Positions 24,996 through 32,877 of a DNA stretch of 64,000 bases are shown here, one piece after another. The translations under genes were made by a program, and so were the position numbers. Position 1 is the first letter of the stretch, and every line of letters begins with the position of its first letter. The stretch covers positions 124,001 through 188,000 of the forward strand of contig NZ_JAQQFV010000001.1 of assembly GCF_029675105.1 (NCBI RefSeq), written 5' to 3'. A model generated the notes under the pieces. The model worked only from the letters and a program-made list of their open reading frames with translations. It made no database searches and was not told the DNA's origin. The stretch is from Nocardia anocheti (GTDB taxonomy: Bacteria; Actinomycetota; Actinomycetes; Mycobacteriales; Mycobacteriaceae).

Positions 24996-25258
24996 TCGCG
25001 ATGGCGTACATGAGCATTCACACCGGTTACTCCAAGGGCGTCGAGCTCGAATACGACGCACCGAAGCAGCATGAGGGTATGTCGATCGGCGCGTATGTGC
25101 GGATCAATCTGCACTCCGACCGGGGCAGCTTCTCGCTGGTGCTTCGTATCGAAGAGGCTCGTGCAGTGGCCGAGCAGCTCCCGGCGCTGATCATGGCTCA
25201 CGATGCCGCTGAGCATGCAGCCAAGGAACGCGCTGCGGCTGAGTCCAAGGCGGCGTGA
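24992..25258 (+). CDS. Hypothetical element protein, 88 aa
   Basis: Its GTG overlaps the stop of the previous gene (GTGA), the usual junction in this operon. ATG 25001 is an alternative start. The product contains YMSIHTGYSKGVELEYD and an Ala/Glu-rich C-terminal helix (AAEHAAKERAAAESKAA). No domain is recognised and the function is unknown. Confidence 0.65.
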   Translation: MIAMAYMSIHTGYSKGVELEYDAPKQHEGMSIGAYVRINLHSDRGSFSLVLRIEEARAVAEQLPALIMAHDAAEHAAKERAAAESKAA

Positions 25259-25860
25259 CCGTGAGTACGGCGGATCAGCAGCCCAAAGGAGTTCGGTGGG
25301 CACGCTGGTCCGCCGTTCTCGTTGTCTCGGTCATCGGTGCCGCCGCGTTCGTGCTGTCCTTCGCGGCACTGCGGGACCTCGCGGTCATGGCCCACACGCC
25401 GACTCATCTGGCGTGGCTTTTCCCGGTGATCGTGGACGGCACCATCATCCAAGCCACGATCGCCGTTCTCGCCCTGGCTGATAGCCCGGAACGGACCTTC
25501 TTCACCCGTGTGCTGATCGCCGGGGCAACAGTCTCGATCGGCGGCAACATCGCTCACGCACTGGCCTCCGGGCACGGTGCAGGTGCGGCGATCCTGGCCG
25601 TGATCGCCCCGGCCGCGCTGCTGCTCGACACTCACGGCCTGGCCGTGCTGCTGCGCTCCCGAAACACCGCACAGCCGACCGTGGTCCCCGCCGCCGAGGT
25701 GGTGGATCCACCCTCTCCTGCCGATACTCCCGGGCCCGTAGTGGTGCCCGCGGCTTCGGCGCCCGCCCCGGCCCCGATGCCGGTGCAAACCATCCATACT
25801 CCGCGTCCGGCACCTCCGTTGATGCCTGTCGCGGTCCCGATCCCGACAGGGGGTAACTGA
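25255..25860 (+). CDS. DUF2637 (SpdB-like) membrane protein
   Basis: A 201-residue integral membrane protein: four hydrophobic helices (about residues 18-38, 47-65, 80-98, 106-125) with AWLFPVIVDGTIIQATIAVL, the DUF2637 signature, then a Pro/Ala-rich tail of about 70 residues. DUF2637 proteins are plasmid spread (Spd) proteins of actinomycete elements, thought to help spread transferred DNA through the recipient mycelium. GTG 25255 overlaps the previous stop. It is part of the coupled operon. Confidence 0.9.
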   Translation: MTVSTADQQPKGVRWARWSAVLVVSVIGAAAFVLSFAALRDLAVMAHTPTHLAWLFPVIVDGTIIQATIAVLALADSPERTFFTRVLIAGATVSIGGNIAHALASGHGAGAAILAVIAPAALLLDTHGLAVLLRSRNTAQPTVVPAAEVVDPPSPADTPGPVVVPAASAPAPAPMPVQTIHTPRPAPPLMPVAVPIPTGGN

Positions 25861-25861
25861 C

Positions 25862-26092
25862 ATGCACCACACGCTGTCTTCTCCGGTGCTGGTCTCCACC
25901 GGTGCCACGTTCCTGCCCGATATGCACTCCATCGACTCGCTCGACGCGGTCTACGTCGACCGGTTCGACACCGTGGAGGTGTTCCTGGGCGGTGCGCGTC
26001 TGCTGCTGCCGGTGGCCGATGCCGCCGAGCTGGTGGACAAGACTCTGGCCGCGTTGGACTCGCGGGTCTCGACAGTGCGGGTGGTGGCGTGA
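25862..26092 (+). CDS. Hypothetical element protein, 76 aa
   Basis: A short acidic protein with alternating strand-like pattern SLDAVYVDRFDTVEVFLGG and helix ADAAELVDKTLAALDSRV. No domain recognised. It lies between the DUF2637 gene and a small secreted-type gene, with the next start overlapping its stop. Confidence 0.6.
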   Translation: MHHTLSSPVLVSTGATFLPDMHSIDSLDAVYVDRFDTVEVFLGGARLLLPVADAAELVDKTLAALDSRVSTVRVVA

Positions 26093-26352
26093 TGACCCGC
26101 CGCATGGCCTTCGTCGCCGTTCCCGTCGCGCTGGGCTTGTTCTTCGCGCTGCCGGTCGTCATCCCCGCCGTCCTGGTCGACAAGACCGATGACACCCCGG
26201 TCCCGGTGTCCACGCTGACCGCGGTCACTTCCGGGTGCTCGATGTTCTGCGACGACCCCGCCACGGTGCCCGAGTGCGCGCTCATCTGCACCCCGCCCGA
26301 TCAGGTTCCGGCGTGCTCGCTGTTCTGCGAGGAACTGGAAGGACTCCGGTGA
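26092..26352 (+). CDS. Small membrane or secreted Cys-rich protein
   Basis: An 86-residue protein. A hydrophobic N-terminal segment (MAFVAVPVALGLFFALPVV) is a signal anchor or signal peptide. The rest has three copies of a Cys pair pattern: GCSMFCDD, ECALICT and ACSLFCEE, about 20 residues apart, which suggests a repeated disulfide-bonded motif outside the membrane. The start overlaps the previous stop and its own stop overlaps the FtsK-like gene, so it is coupled to the transfer pump and may act with it. Confidence 0.65.
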   Translation: MTRRMAFVAVPVALGLFFALPVVIPAVLVDKTDDTPVPVSTLTAVTSGCSMFCDDPATVPECALICTPPDQVPACSLFCEELEGLR

Positions 26353-27692
26353 TGGGCAGCACTGTTGTCGCGCTCTCGACCATCCTGACCACCGGGGTCC
26401 TGTTGTGGTGGCGCCACCTCGACGGCGTGACCCGACGCCTCCCGCAGCCCGACCCGTTCCCCGGCGTTCCGGCCGAACTGCGCACCGCCGCCCTGGTCCT
26501 CACCGACAGTCAGCACCTGACGCTGATGTGGTCGTCGCTGGGGCTGGGGTCGGCGGGCAACTGGCCCACCATCCTCGGCGGTGTCGATCAGGTCCCCTCG
26601 GGCGCGGTGTTCGAGGTGCAGATGCTCGGCGGGCAGAAACTCACCGACTGGACCGACGAACAGACCCGCGACGCGATGGCCCAGTACCTCGGCGTCGAGA
26701 AGGTCCACGTCGCTCAGCAGTCCCCGGGGTTCGTCTCCATCGAACTGCGCACCTTCGACACCTTGGCCGCTGCGGTCGAACCGGTCGCCCCGGCCCGGCT
26801 TACCGACACCGGTGTGGACCTGGAAGCCGTAGTGACGGGGGTCCGCGAAGACGGCCGGGCCTGGCTGCTGCGCGTGCTGTATGCCCACATCCTGCTCGCC
26901 GGGGCCACCGGCTCGGGTAAGGGCTCGGTGCTGTGGTCGATCATCCGCGGAATCGGTCCGGCGATCAAAGCCGGGTTCGTGGATGTGTGGATGGCAGATC
27001 CCAAGGGCGGCATGGAATTCGGGCGGGGCGCCAAGTTGTGGGTGCGCTTCGAATGGACCGCTGACGGCATCTTGTCGATGCTCACCGAGGCGGTGGAGGT
27101 GATGCAGAACCGGGCCTCGGAGCTGCGCGCGGCCGGTATCCGCAAGCACGTTCCGACCTCTGACGCGCCGCTGATCCTGATCGTCATCGATGAGGCCGCC
27201 GCCTTGTCGGCCTATGCCAGTCAGAAGGAGCGTCAGGAGTTCGAGCGTCTGCTCGGCCTGCTGCTGTCCCAAGGCCGCGCGGTCGGGGTATCGGTCATCG
27301 CCGCGTTGCAGGACCCGTCGAAGGAGACGATGCCGTTTCGCCAGTTGTTCCCCGTCCGGATCGGGTTGCGCCTGGACGAACCCTCACAGACCGCGATGAT
27401 CCACGGTCAGGGCGCCAAGGACCGGGGCGCGTTGTGCCACGAAATCCCCGACACGACACCGGGTGTCGGCTACGTCGGTGAGGACGGCACAAGCGGGTTC
27501 GTGCGGGTGCGTGCGTTCTGGATCTCCGATGACCAGGCCGACGCGATCATCGACGCCTACGCCCCGGTCCCGGCTGCTGTCGCTGACCTGCCCGAGGGCA
27601 ACGACGACGATTTCGATCCGGAGACCTTCGACCCGGACTACATCCCCGGCGAAGACGACAACGACGGTGACGAGTTGGGGCGTGCGGCATGA
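26352..27692 (+). CDS. FtsK/SpoIIIE-type DNA translocase (TraSA-like)
   Basis: A 446-residue transfer ATPase. A short hydrophobic N-terminus is followed by a beta-rich domain (about 40-165) and the motor: Walker A GATGSGKGS (Lys190), then LILIVIDEAAAL (Walker B about 275), LLLSQGRAVGVSVIAALQDP and RIGLRLDEPSQT, all typical of FtsK/TraB. Such proteins form hexamers that pump double-stranded element DNA between hyphae or cells without a relaxase. An acidic C-terminal tail (EGNDDDFDPETF) is present instead of a gamma DNA-recognition domain. It starts in the TGATG overlap with the previous gene. Confidence 0.93.
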   Translation: MGSTVVALSTILTTGVLLWWRHLDGVTRRLPQPDPFPGVPAELRTAALVLTDSQHLTLMWSSLGLGSAGNWPTILGGVDQVPSGAVFEVQMLGGQKLTDWTDEQTRDAMAQYLGVEKVHVAQQSPGFVSIELRTFDTLAAAVEPVAPARLTDTGVDLEAVVTGVREDGRAWLLRVLYAHILLAGATGSGKGSVLWSIIRGIGPAIKAGFVDVWMADPKGGMEFGRGAKLWVRFEWTADGILSMLTEAVEVMQNRASELRAAGIRKHVPTSDAPLILIVIDEAAALSAYASQKERQEFERLLGLLLSQGRAVGVSVIAALQDPSKETMPFRQLFPVRIGLRLDEPSQTAMIHGQGAKDRGALCHEIPDTTPGVGYVGEDGTSGFVRVRAFWISDDQADAIIDAYAPVPAAVADLPEGNDDDFDPETFDPDYIPGEDDNDGDELGRAA

Positions 27693-28009
27693 AACGCGGC
27701 ATCCACACCGAAACCCACGTCGTCGTCTACTGCGACACCTGCGGCGACATTTTCCAGCCGTCCTCGGGTCGGCCGGGCTGCTTCACCACCGTCAACGAAG
27801 CGGTCGAGTTCATCAACGCCGACACCGCCACCGGCTGGGACTACGACGGCGACACCGTGCGCTGCGATGCCTGCGCCGCCGCCGAACACTGCCGCACCTA
27901 CGGGCACGAGATGGTCCTCGAAGGCGTGTGGGCAGAACTCGTCTCCGGCCCGTATGTCTGCGCGATGTGCGGCCTGCTCGAAACCGACATCCCCGAACAG
28001 GAGAAATGA
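27689..28009 (+). CDS. Zinc-ribbon-like element protein
   Basis: A 106-residue protein whose ATG overlaps the translocase stop (ATGA). CDTCGDIF, CDACAAAEHCRTYGHE and CAMCGLLE give three or four Cys-x-x-Cys/His pairs, most likely zinc-binding. Its partner and role are unknown. Similar small zinc proteins occur in actinobacterial plasmids. Confidence 0.75.
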   Translation: MKRGIHTETHVVVYCDTCGDIFQPSSGRPGCFTTVNEAVEFINADTATGWDYDGDTVRCDACAAAEHCRTYGHEMVLEGVWAELVSGPYVCAMCGLLETDIPEQEK

Positions 28010-28010
28010 C

Positions 28011-28205
28011 ATGGCCCGCAAGCACCTTCGCACCCGCACCGACAACGGCACCGCCGACGTGATCGACTTCGCCACCCGCGCCCGCTGCCGCTCCGAAGCC
28101 CGCGGCCTGGACCCCGTCGCCGTGGCGGTGACCATGCTCGCCGAGACCGGACAGGCCCCGCGGTGGAACGACTACAGCACCGGCGGTTGGGACGACGCGG
28201 CATGA
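28011..28205 (+). CDS. Hypothetical element protein, 64 aa
   Basis: A small basic-to-acidic protein (MARKHLRTRTDNGTADVIDF ... RWNDYSTGGWDDAA at the C-terminus). No domain. It starts one base after the previous stop and overlaps the next start. Confidence 0.55.
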   Translation: MARKHLRTRTDNGTADVIDFATRARCRSEARGLDPVAVAVTMLAETGQAPRWNDYSTGGWDDAA

Positions 28206-28426
28206 GCACCAACCCGCACAAGGCCAAGCACTGGGGGCTGTTGGTCGGCGAAACCGTCAAGCCGTTGCCAAGGGTCCGCGGTGCCGCCGATGCCTACGTC
28301 GCCGCCGCCAAGTCCCGCCCCGCCGCCGAAGTCGTCTACCGCCATGACAGCACCAGCCAGTGGCGAATGTTCAGCACCGATACCGAAGTCCCCACGCAAC
28401 TCGAATTCGATTGGACCACAGCATGA
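28202..28426 (+). CDS. Hypothetical element protein, 74 aa
   Basis: ATG overlaps the previous stop. Product begins MSTNPHKAKHWGLLVGETV and ends QLEFDWTTA; no domain recognised. Part of the coupled operon. Confidence 0.55.
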   Translation: MSTNPHKAKHWGLLVGETVKPLPRVRGAADAYVAAAKSRPAAEVVYRHDSTSQWRMFSTDTEVPTQLEFDWTTA

Positions 28427-29067
28427 CTCGCGTACAGAAAGTCTCCATCGTCCATGATCCCGATGGCTTCGCCGTGGTGATGGACGCGCTGGGCCGGGCC
28501 GTGATCGCCACCGCGACCGCCGCCGTGTACCTGGTGTGGTGGGCGGTGCTGTTCCCGATGGTCTCGGTGCCCTTTCTGGCCTCGGGCGCTGCCGGATGGG
28601 TGTACGGCTGGCCGGTCGGGCTCCTCGTGGCCGGGGTGTCCACCGCGGGGATGGTGCTGTGGCGAGTGTCGAGCCCGCAGACCTTCGAGCGCTGGTTCAC
28701 CGGCCGTGTCCGGTCCCGGTGGCTGTCCTGGTTCCGCTACCGGCGGCGCTGGGCGAAGGTGATGAACGCGTGCGGGTTGACCCTGCTCGACGGCGAACGG
28801 GTCCTCGTTCCGCGGCTGGTCTCGGTCCACATCGGCCAAACGCTCGACACCCTCCGGGTGCGGATGCTGATCGGTCACAGCCCGGACCTGTGGGAAAAGC
28901 AGGTCGTGCGCCTGGCCCACGCCTTCGACTGCACCCACGCCACCGCCCGCCTGATCGGTGCCGGTCTGTTCGCGATCACCTTCCACCGCACCGACTTCGC
29001 CGACGAACCCGTCGTCGTGGACTTCCCGAACCGGCCGGACTCCTCGGCCGACAAGAACGCCGCGTGA
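28423..29067 (+). CDS. Membrane protein resembling the N-terminal part of AICE FtsK proteins
   Basis: A 214-residue protein with two hydrophobic segments (about 25-45 and 50-82), then a soluble region with WAKVMNACGLTLLDGE, VRMLIGHSPDLWEKQV and FDCTHATARLIGAGLFAITF. In other actinomycete elements, regions of this kind precede the motor in FtsK-like transfer proteins. No P-loop is present. It may be a separate membrane partner for the translocase encoded upstream, although this is inference. ATGA overlap with the previous gene. Confidence 0.65.
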   Translation: MTRVQKVSIVHDPDGFAVVMDALGRAVIATATAAVYLVWWAVLFPMVSVPFLASGAAGWVYGWPVGLLVAGVSTAGMVLWRVSSPQTFERWFTGRVRSRWLSWFRYRRRWAKVMNACGLTLLDGERVLVPRLVSVHIGQTLDTLRVRMLIGHSPDLWEKQVVRLAHAFDCTHATARLIGAGLFAITFHRTDFADEPVVVDFPNRPDSSADKNAA

Positions 29068-29099
29068 GCGACCCCGACACTGCCGAAGGAGGCCGCACC

Positions 29100-30854
29100 A
29101 TGACCACCCCCACCACCGGTACGGCCTCCCTCGGCCGCACTCCCACCGCTGCCGTGGCACCGAACCGGGAAACCGCCGCCGATCGCCGCGCGATGCCCGA
29201 CATCACCGATATCGCCGAAGCCGCCGCCGAAAAAGAGGGCGTGTGCGCTCGCGTGGTGCCGATGCGAGCCTTCGACCCGATCACCTCCCGCACCTCCTAT
29301 GTCGGTGCCCCGTGCAAGTCCACCAACGCCGGAACCTGCCCGGCCTGCGCCAAAGCGAACCGGTATCTGCGCATGACCCAGCTCCGGGAAGGCTGGTGCG
29401 CTGAACACGAACCCGTCGACCCGGAAACGGTCGTCACCCCGGCGCAGGAACAGGTGTTGGCTGCTCGCGCTGAACAGTTCGCCGCCTACCACGAGGCCCG
29501 CCGCGCCGGAGAACACGAATTCGCCGAATCCATCAAAGCTCTGGTGGCCGACCTCGACACCGAGCTCCGCGAACTCGGCGTCCGTGGCCGACTCCCCGCC
29601 CTGGATGAAAAGCCCCGCCGCAAAGCCAAGTCCACGCGTCGCCGCGATGACTTGCCGGACCTGCCGCGCAAGAAGGTGAACAAGGCGCTCACGGTCGGCG
29701 CCGCCTACGCCAACGGCAAGTACCGCCCGTCGACGTTCTTCACCCTGACCCTGCCCTCCTACGGGGCCGTGAACCGCGTCCGTGACGCCGAGTCGGGGGC
29801 GATGGTCTCCGATGGCTCTCCCCGCGACCCGGAGGGCTACGACTACACCGCCCAGGCCCGCGACACGATCCACCTCGCCAAGCTGTTCGACCGGTTCATT
29901 CAGAACCTGCGTCGCGCGGTGGGCTGGAACGTGCAGTACTGGGCCAGCGTCGAACCTCAGAAGCGCGGTGCCCCGCATCTGCACATCGCTATCCGCGGTT
30001 CGATCCCGTCGAAACTGCTCTACCAGGTCACCGCCGCGACCTACGTCAACGTGTGGTGGCCGCACTTCGACACCCCCGTCTACACCGGTGATCAGATGCC
30101 GGTCTGGGACTACACCGCCGCCACGTTCGTAGACCCGCGCACCGGTCGACCGCTCACGTACTGGGACGACGCGCTCGAGGTCATGGATTCCGTCGATGAC
30201 CTCGAACCCGCCCACTCGCTCAAGTTCGGCGGGCAGTCCAAGGCGATCCAGATTCTCGGCGGCACAGAGGAGATGGACACCAAGGTCCGCTACCTGACCA
30301 AGTACCTCACCAAGTCGATCAGCGAAGTCCTCGACCCCGGTTCGCGTCGGGTGGCCGAGCACTACGACCGGCTTCACGCCGAACTCCAGGACACCCCGTG
30401 CTCTCCGCGCTGCGGTGTCTGGCTGCGCTACGGGATCGTTCCCAAGGGCGCCAACGAGAAGACCCAGCCGGGCCGCTGCAAGGGCAACGCACACCGCCGC
30501 GACACCCTCGGCCTGCCCGGTCGCCGCTGCCTCAACTCCGGCAAATGGTCGGGCAAGACCATCCCCGATCACAAGGCCGACCGCCTCGACTTCGTCCGCC
30601 AGGAGCTGGCCCGTGTCGGCATCGTCAAGCCCGACACCTCGCACCTGCGGATCACCCCGGTCAGCCCCGCCGACAAGGACGCGCCCCCGCGGTCACATCT
30701 GGTGATGGCGCTGGTCGTGGCCCGGATCAATCAGCGCGCCGAGTACGTCTCAGCTCGCCTCGCAGAGGATGAGGGACCGCCGGGCGGCGCCGATGTTTCA
30801 CGGGAAACCGTTGCACCACAACAACTTTCGAAATCAGATCAGATCGCAGCATAG
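29100..30854 (+). CDS. Rolling-circle replication initiator (RepSA-like, HUH)
   Basis: A 584-residue initiator that nicks the element's origin. Zinc-type Cys residues CKSTNAGTCPAC (72-83) come first, then TFFTLTLPSYG (motif 1, about 212-222), the HUH motif PHLHIAIRG (His293, His295) and RYLTKYLTKS (Tyr398/Tyr402 with the catalytic Tyr). It matches pSAM2-type RepSA in size. GAAGGAGG lies 7 bases before ATG 29100, preferred over an in-frame GTG at 29064 that overlaps the upstream stop. Upstream gene overlap and the later xis-int order are typical of AICEs. Confidence 0.93.
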   Translation: MTTPTTGTASLGRTPTAAVAPNRETAADRRAMPDITDIAEAAAEKEGVCARVVPMRAFDPITSRTSYVGAPCKSTNAGTCPACAKANRYLRMTQLREGWCAEHEPVDPETVVTPAQEQVLAARAEQFAAYHEARRAGEHEFAESIKALVADLDTELRELGVRGRLPALDEKPRRKAKSTRRRDDLPDLPRKKVNKALTVGAAYANGKYRPSTFFTLTLPSYGAVNRVRDAESGAMVSDGSPRDPEGYDYTAQARDTIHLAKLFDRFIQNLRRAVGWNVQYWASVEPQKRGAPHLHIAIRGSIPSKLLYQVTAATYVNVWWPHFDTPVYTGDQMPVWDYTAATFVDPRTGRPLTYWDDALEVMDSVDDLEPAHSLKFGGQSKAIQILGGTEEMDTKVRYLTKYLTKSISEVLDPGSRRVAEHYDRLHAELQDTPCSPRCGVWLRYGIVPKGANEKTQPGRCKGNAHRRDTLGLPGRRCLNSGKWSGKTIPDHKADRLDFVRQELARVGIVKPDTSHLRITPVSPADKDAPPRSHLVMALVVARINQRAEYVSARLAEDEGPPGGADVSRETVAPQQLSKSDQIAA

Positions 30855-30867
30855 GGAGGAACCTGTC

Positions 30868-31047
30868 ATGTCCAAGCTTCTCAACGAGGCCGAAGTCCGC
30901 AAGCTGATCCCGATCGGGCACAGCAAGTACTACGAGCTGATCGGCTCGGGTGCGCTGCGCTCGGTCAAGATCGGCCGTCGTCGCTTCGTCACCGAACAGG
31001 CGATCGCCGACTACATCGCCAACCTCGACCAGGCGGCGGCAGCATGA
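30868..31047 (+). CDS. xis: Excisionase
   Basis: A 59-residue DNA-bending protein of the helix-turn-helix (AlpA/MerR-like) type: LLNEAEVRKLIPIGHSKYYE followed by GALRSVKIGRRRFVTEQAI. It directs Int toward excision. GGGAGGA precedes the ATG. Its stop overlaps the integrase start (ATGA), so Xis and Int are translated together. Confidence 0.93.
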   Translation: MSKLLNEAEVRKLIPIGHSKYYELIGSGALRSVKIGRRRFVTEQAIADYIANLDQAAAA

Positions 31048-32273
31048 GCAGGCGACAGCTCCCCCCGCAGATCGAAAAGATCACCCTCAAGAGCGGGGCA
31101 ATCAGATACCAGGTCACCGCCGAAGCGGGTACCGATCCCGCGACGGGTAAGCGCCGACAGACCAAGAAGCGCTACCGCACCGAGAAGGAGGCCCGCGACG
31201 CGCTGTCGGCAACCTCGTCGGCGGTTCGCCAGGGCACATACGTGCCGAGCTCGGGGCTGACGGTCGAACAAGCGTGTGCGGATTGGCTGGCAGGCAAGCG
31301 TGTTCGCGGCACGACGGCATCAAACTACACCAACGCGCTACAGCCGGTTCGCGATCGTTTCGGCTCGGTCGCTGTCCAAAAGCTGACCAAACGGAACTTG
31401 GATGATCTGGTGACCGAACTCCTTGCCGGTGGCACGAAAACGGCGAAGGGCCGGAAGCGGCGAGCGTGGCAGGCCGAGACGGTCAATGCGACATTGGACC
31501 GGTTCGAGACCGTTCTCGATGGGCTGATCTCAGAGGGCAAGTTGGTGCGCAATGTTGCCGCGCTGGTCGACCGGGTGCCGACCGGTCCGAGGAAGAAGCA
31601 TGTCACGTACTCGAAGGATGAGGTTCGCAAGGTCTTGGCCGCTGCTGCTCCCGATCGAAACCGTCATGCGTGGCACCTGGCGCTGTCGGGTCTGCGTCGT
31701 GGCGAGATCGGCGGATTGCGATGGTCGGATGTCGACCTGGACGGCCAGCGGCTCACGATCGCCAACAACCGCGTCTCGGTGAACGGCAAAGCCGAGGAAA
31801 GCGACCCGAAGTCGGATGATTCTGGCCGGACGTTGCCGCTCACGCCGACGTTGACGACTGAACTTCGAGCGGCGAAACGGCGTCAAGCGGCTGAGAAGCT
31901 GGCACTCGGTGAGGCGTACGGTCCTGGCACTCACGTCGTGGTCAATGAGGCGGGGTCCTCGTACCATCCCGACACACTTACCGACTACTGGGAGAAGTTG
32001 ACCAAGCTGGCCCAGGTGCGCCGGATTCGACTGCATGACGCTCGACACACCTGCGGGACACTGATGCACCTCCAGGGCGTCCCGATCGCGGTGATCTCGG
32101 AATGGCTCGGCCACGCCGATAGCGCGTTCACCATGCGTACCTACATCCACTCTCAGGACGACGCGCTGGTGTCGGCGGCGGGCACTTTGGAGGGCGTTGT
32201 GACAAAGCGTGACAAGAAGGCGACCGAACCGGCTCGGCGGAAGCGGAGGAAGAATCGGAAAGCGGCTGGTTAG
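31044..32273 (+). CDS. int: Site-specific tyrosine integrase
   Basis: A 409-residue tyrosine recombinase that integrates and excises the element at tRNA-Thr. After an N-terminal arm-binding domain (KSGAIRYQVTAEAGTDPATG) and a core-binding domain, the catalytic set is Arg218 (ALSGLRRGEIGGL), His331 and Arg334 (RLHDARHTCG), His357 (WLGHADS) and nucleophile Tyr367 (MRTYIHSQ). The C-terminus is basic (RRKRRKNRKAAG). The gene ends 7 bp before attR. It is coupled to xis. Confidence 0.96.
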   Translation: MSRRQLPPQIEKITLKSGAIRYQVTAEAGTDPATGKRRQTKKRYRTEKEARDALSATSSAVRQGTYVPSSGLTVEQACADWLAGKRVRGTTASNYTNALQPVRDRFGSVAVQKLTKRNLDDLVTELLAGGTKTAKGRKRRAWQAETVNATLDRFETVLDGLISEGKLVRNVAALVDRVPTGPRKKHVTYSKDEVRKVLAAAAPDRNRHAWHLALSGLRRGEIGGLRWSDVDLDGQRLTIANNRVSVNGKAEESDPKSDDSGRTLPLTPTLTTELRAAKRRQAAEKLALGEAYGPGTHVVVNEAGSSYHPDTLTDYWEKLTKLAQVRRIRLHDARHTCGTLMHLQGVPIAVISEWLGHADSAFTMRTYIHSQDDALVSAAGTLEGVVTKRDKKATEPARRKRRKNRKAAG

Positions 32274-32284
32274 GACCGCTTTCC
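32257..32284 (+). terminator. Terminator hairpin after int, overlapping attR
   Basis: GGAAAGCGG and CCGCTTTCC form a perfect 9-bp stem around the int stop codon; the right arm is the first part of the attachment repeat. No T run follows, so it may act on both strands. Confidence 0.6.
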
Positions 32285-32333
32285 GAGTGGAGCCGCCTGG
32301 GGGAATCGAACCCCCGACCTTTTCATTACGAGT
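32280..32333. repeat. attR, 54-bp direct repeat
   Basis: Identical to 20905-20958; overlaps the 3' 43 nt of the intact tRNA-Thr gene and keeps its sequence complete. Confidence 0.92.
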
Positions 32334-32363
32334 GAAGCGCTCTACCGACTGAGCTAAGGCGGC
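32291..32363 (-). tRNA. tRNA-Thr (anticodon CGU)
   Basis: On the minus strand a full cloverleaf of 73 nt without encoded CCA: acceptor GCCGCCT with AGGCGGC, D arm GCTCAGTCGGTAGAGC, anticodon loop CTCGTAA (CGT), and T arm GGGGG-TTCGATT-CCCCC. The last anticodon-stem pair is a C-A mismatch by this reading. It is the integration target of the element; the 5' half lies outside attR. Confidence 0.95.
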
Positions 32364-32451
32364 ATACCTTTCGGCGGTGCGAGTCTATCGCCTCGCGGTC
32401 GGAACGCGAAAACTGCAGGTCATCGGGGGCTACTGAGGAAGGCGGCAGGTG

Positions 32452-32742
32452 TCAGCAGGCGGGGGCGAAGGGGTAGCAGGTTCGCTGTGTTGTCGGTGGT
32501 GGGGCGGAGGCGATGGGCGCCGGAGGCGGCGGCACCGTGGCGGGGATGGTGGTGGCGACTCCGACTTCCTCCGGGTCGGGAGAGCTCATGTTGGCGATAG
32601 TCAGGACCACCAGGAGGAAGAACACGCCGCCGATCAAGGCCGCGAATGCCCAGAGGATCGGCAGGTGCGACGCGCTGCGATACCCGTGGACGTGCAGGGA
32701 TCGGTAGCGTCCCGGCCGGGCTCGGCCTCGTCTGGCATTCAT
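32452..32742 (-). CDS. Small single-pass membrane protein
   Basis: A 96-residue protein: a basic N-terminus (RRGRARPGRYRSLHVHGYRS), one helix (about 31-50, ILWAFAALIGGVFFLLVVL) and a Pro-rich exterior tail with two Cys (RTCYPFAPAC). No family recognised. It sits between the tRNA and holB. Function unknown. Confidence 0.65.
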   Translation of the reverse strand: MNARRGRARPGRYRSLHVHGYRSASHLPILWAFAALIGGVFFLLVVLTIANMSSPDPEEVGVATTIPATVPPPPAPIASAPPPTTQRTCYPFAPAC

Positions 32743-32877
32743 CGGCTTTGTCCCGGCACGTCGTGCCGACGTGGTTGATGTCCCCTGCTGATCCCGCGAA
32801 TGTCCCCTGATCGCATGTCAGAAGTATGACGCGAGGGTCCGACAGATTCGGCTGCTTCGCGAAGACCCGGCGGGTGG

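Larger units (their letters stand above)
20905..32333. mobile_element. Integrative element of the AICE (pSAM2-like) type in tRNA-Thr(CGU)
   Basis: An 11.4-kb element bounded by 54-bp identical direct repeats, of which the right one is the 3' part of an intact tRNA-Thr gene. The integrase and excisionase genes lie beside attR. The gene set is that of an actinomycete integrative and conjugative element: HUH replication initiator, FtsK/TraSA-like DNA translocase, SpdB/DUF2637-like protein, GntR-type regulator, Xis and Int. These elements excise, replicate by rolling circle and move as double-stranded DNA through the FtsK-like pump. The int, xis and rep genes look intact, so it may still be mobile. 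Confidence 0.93.
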
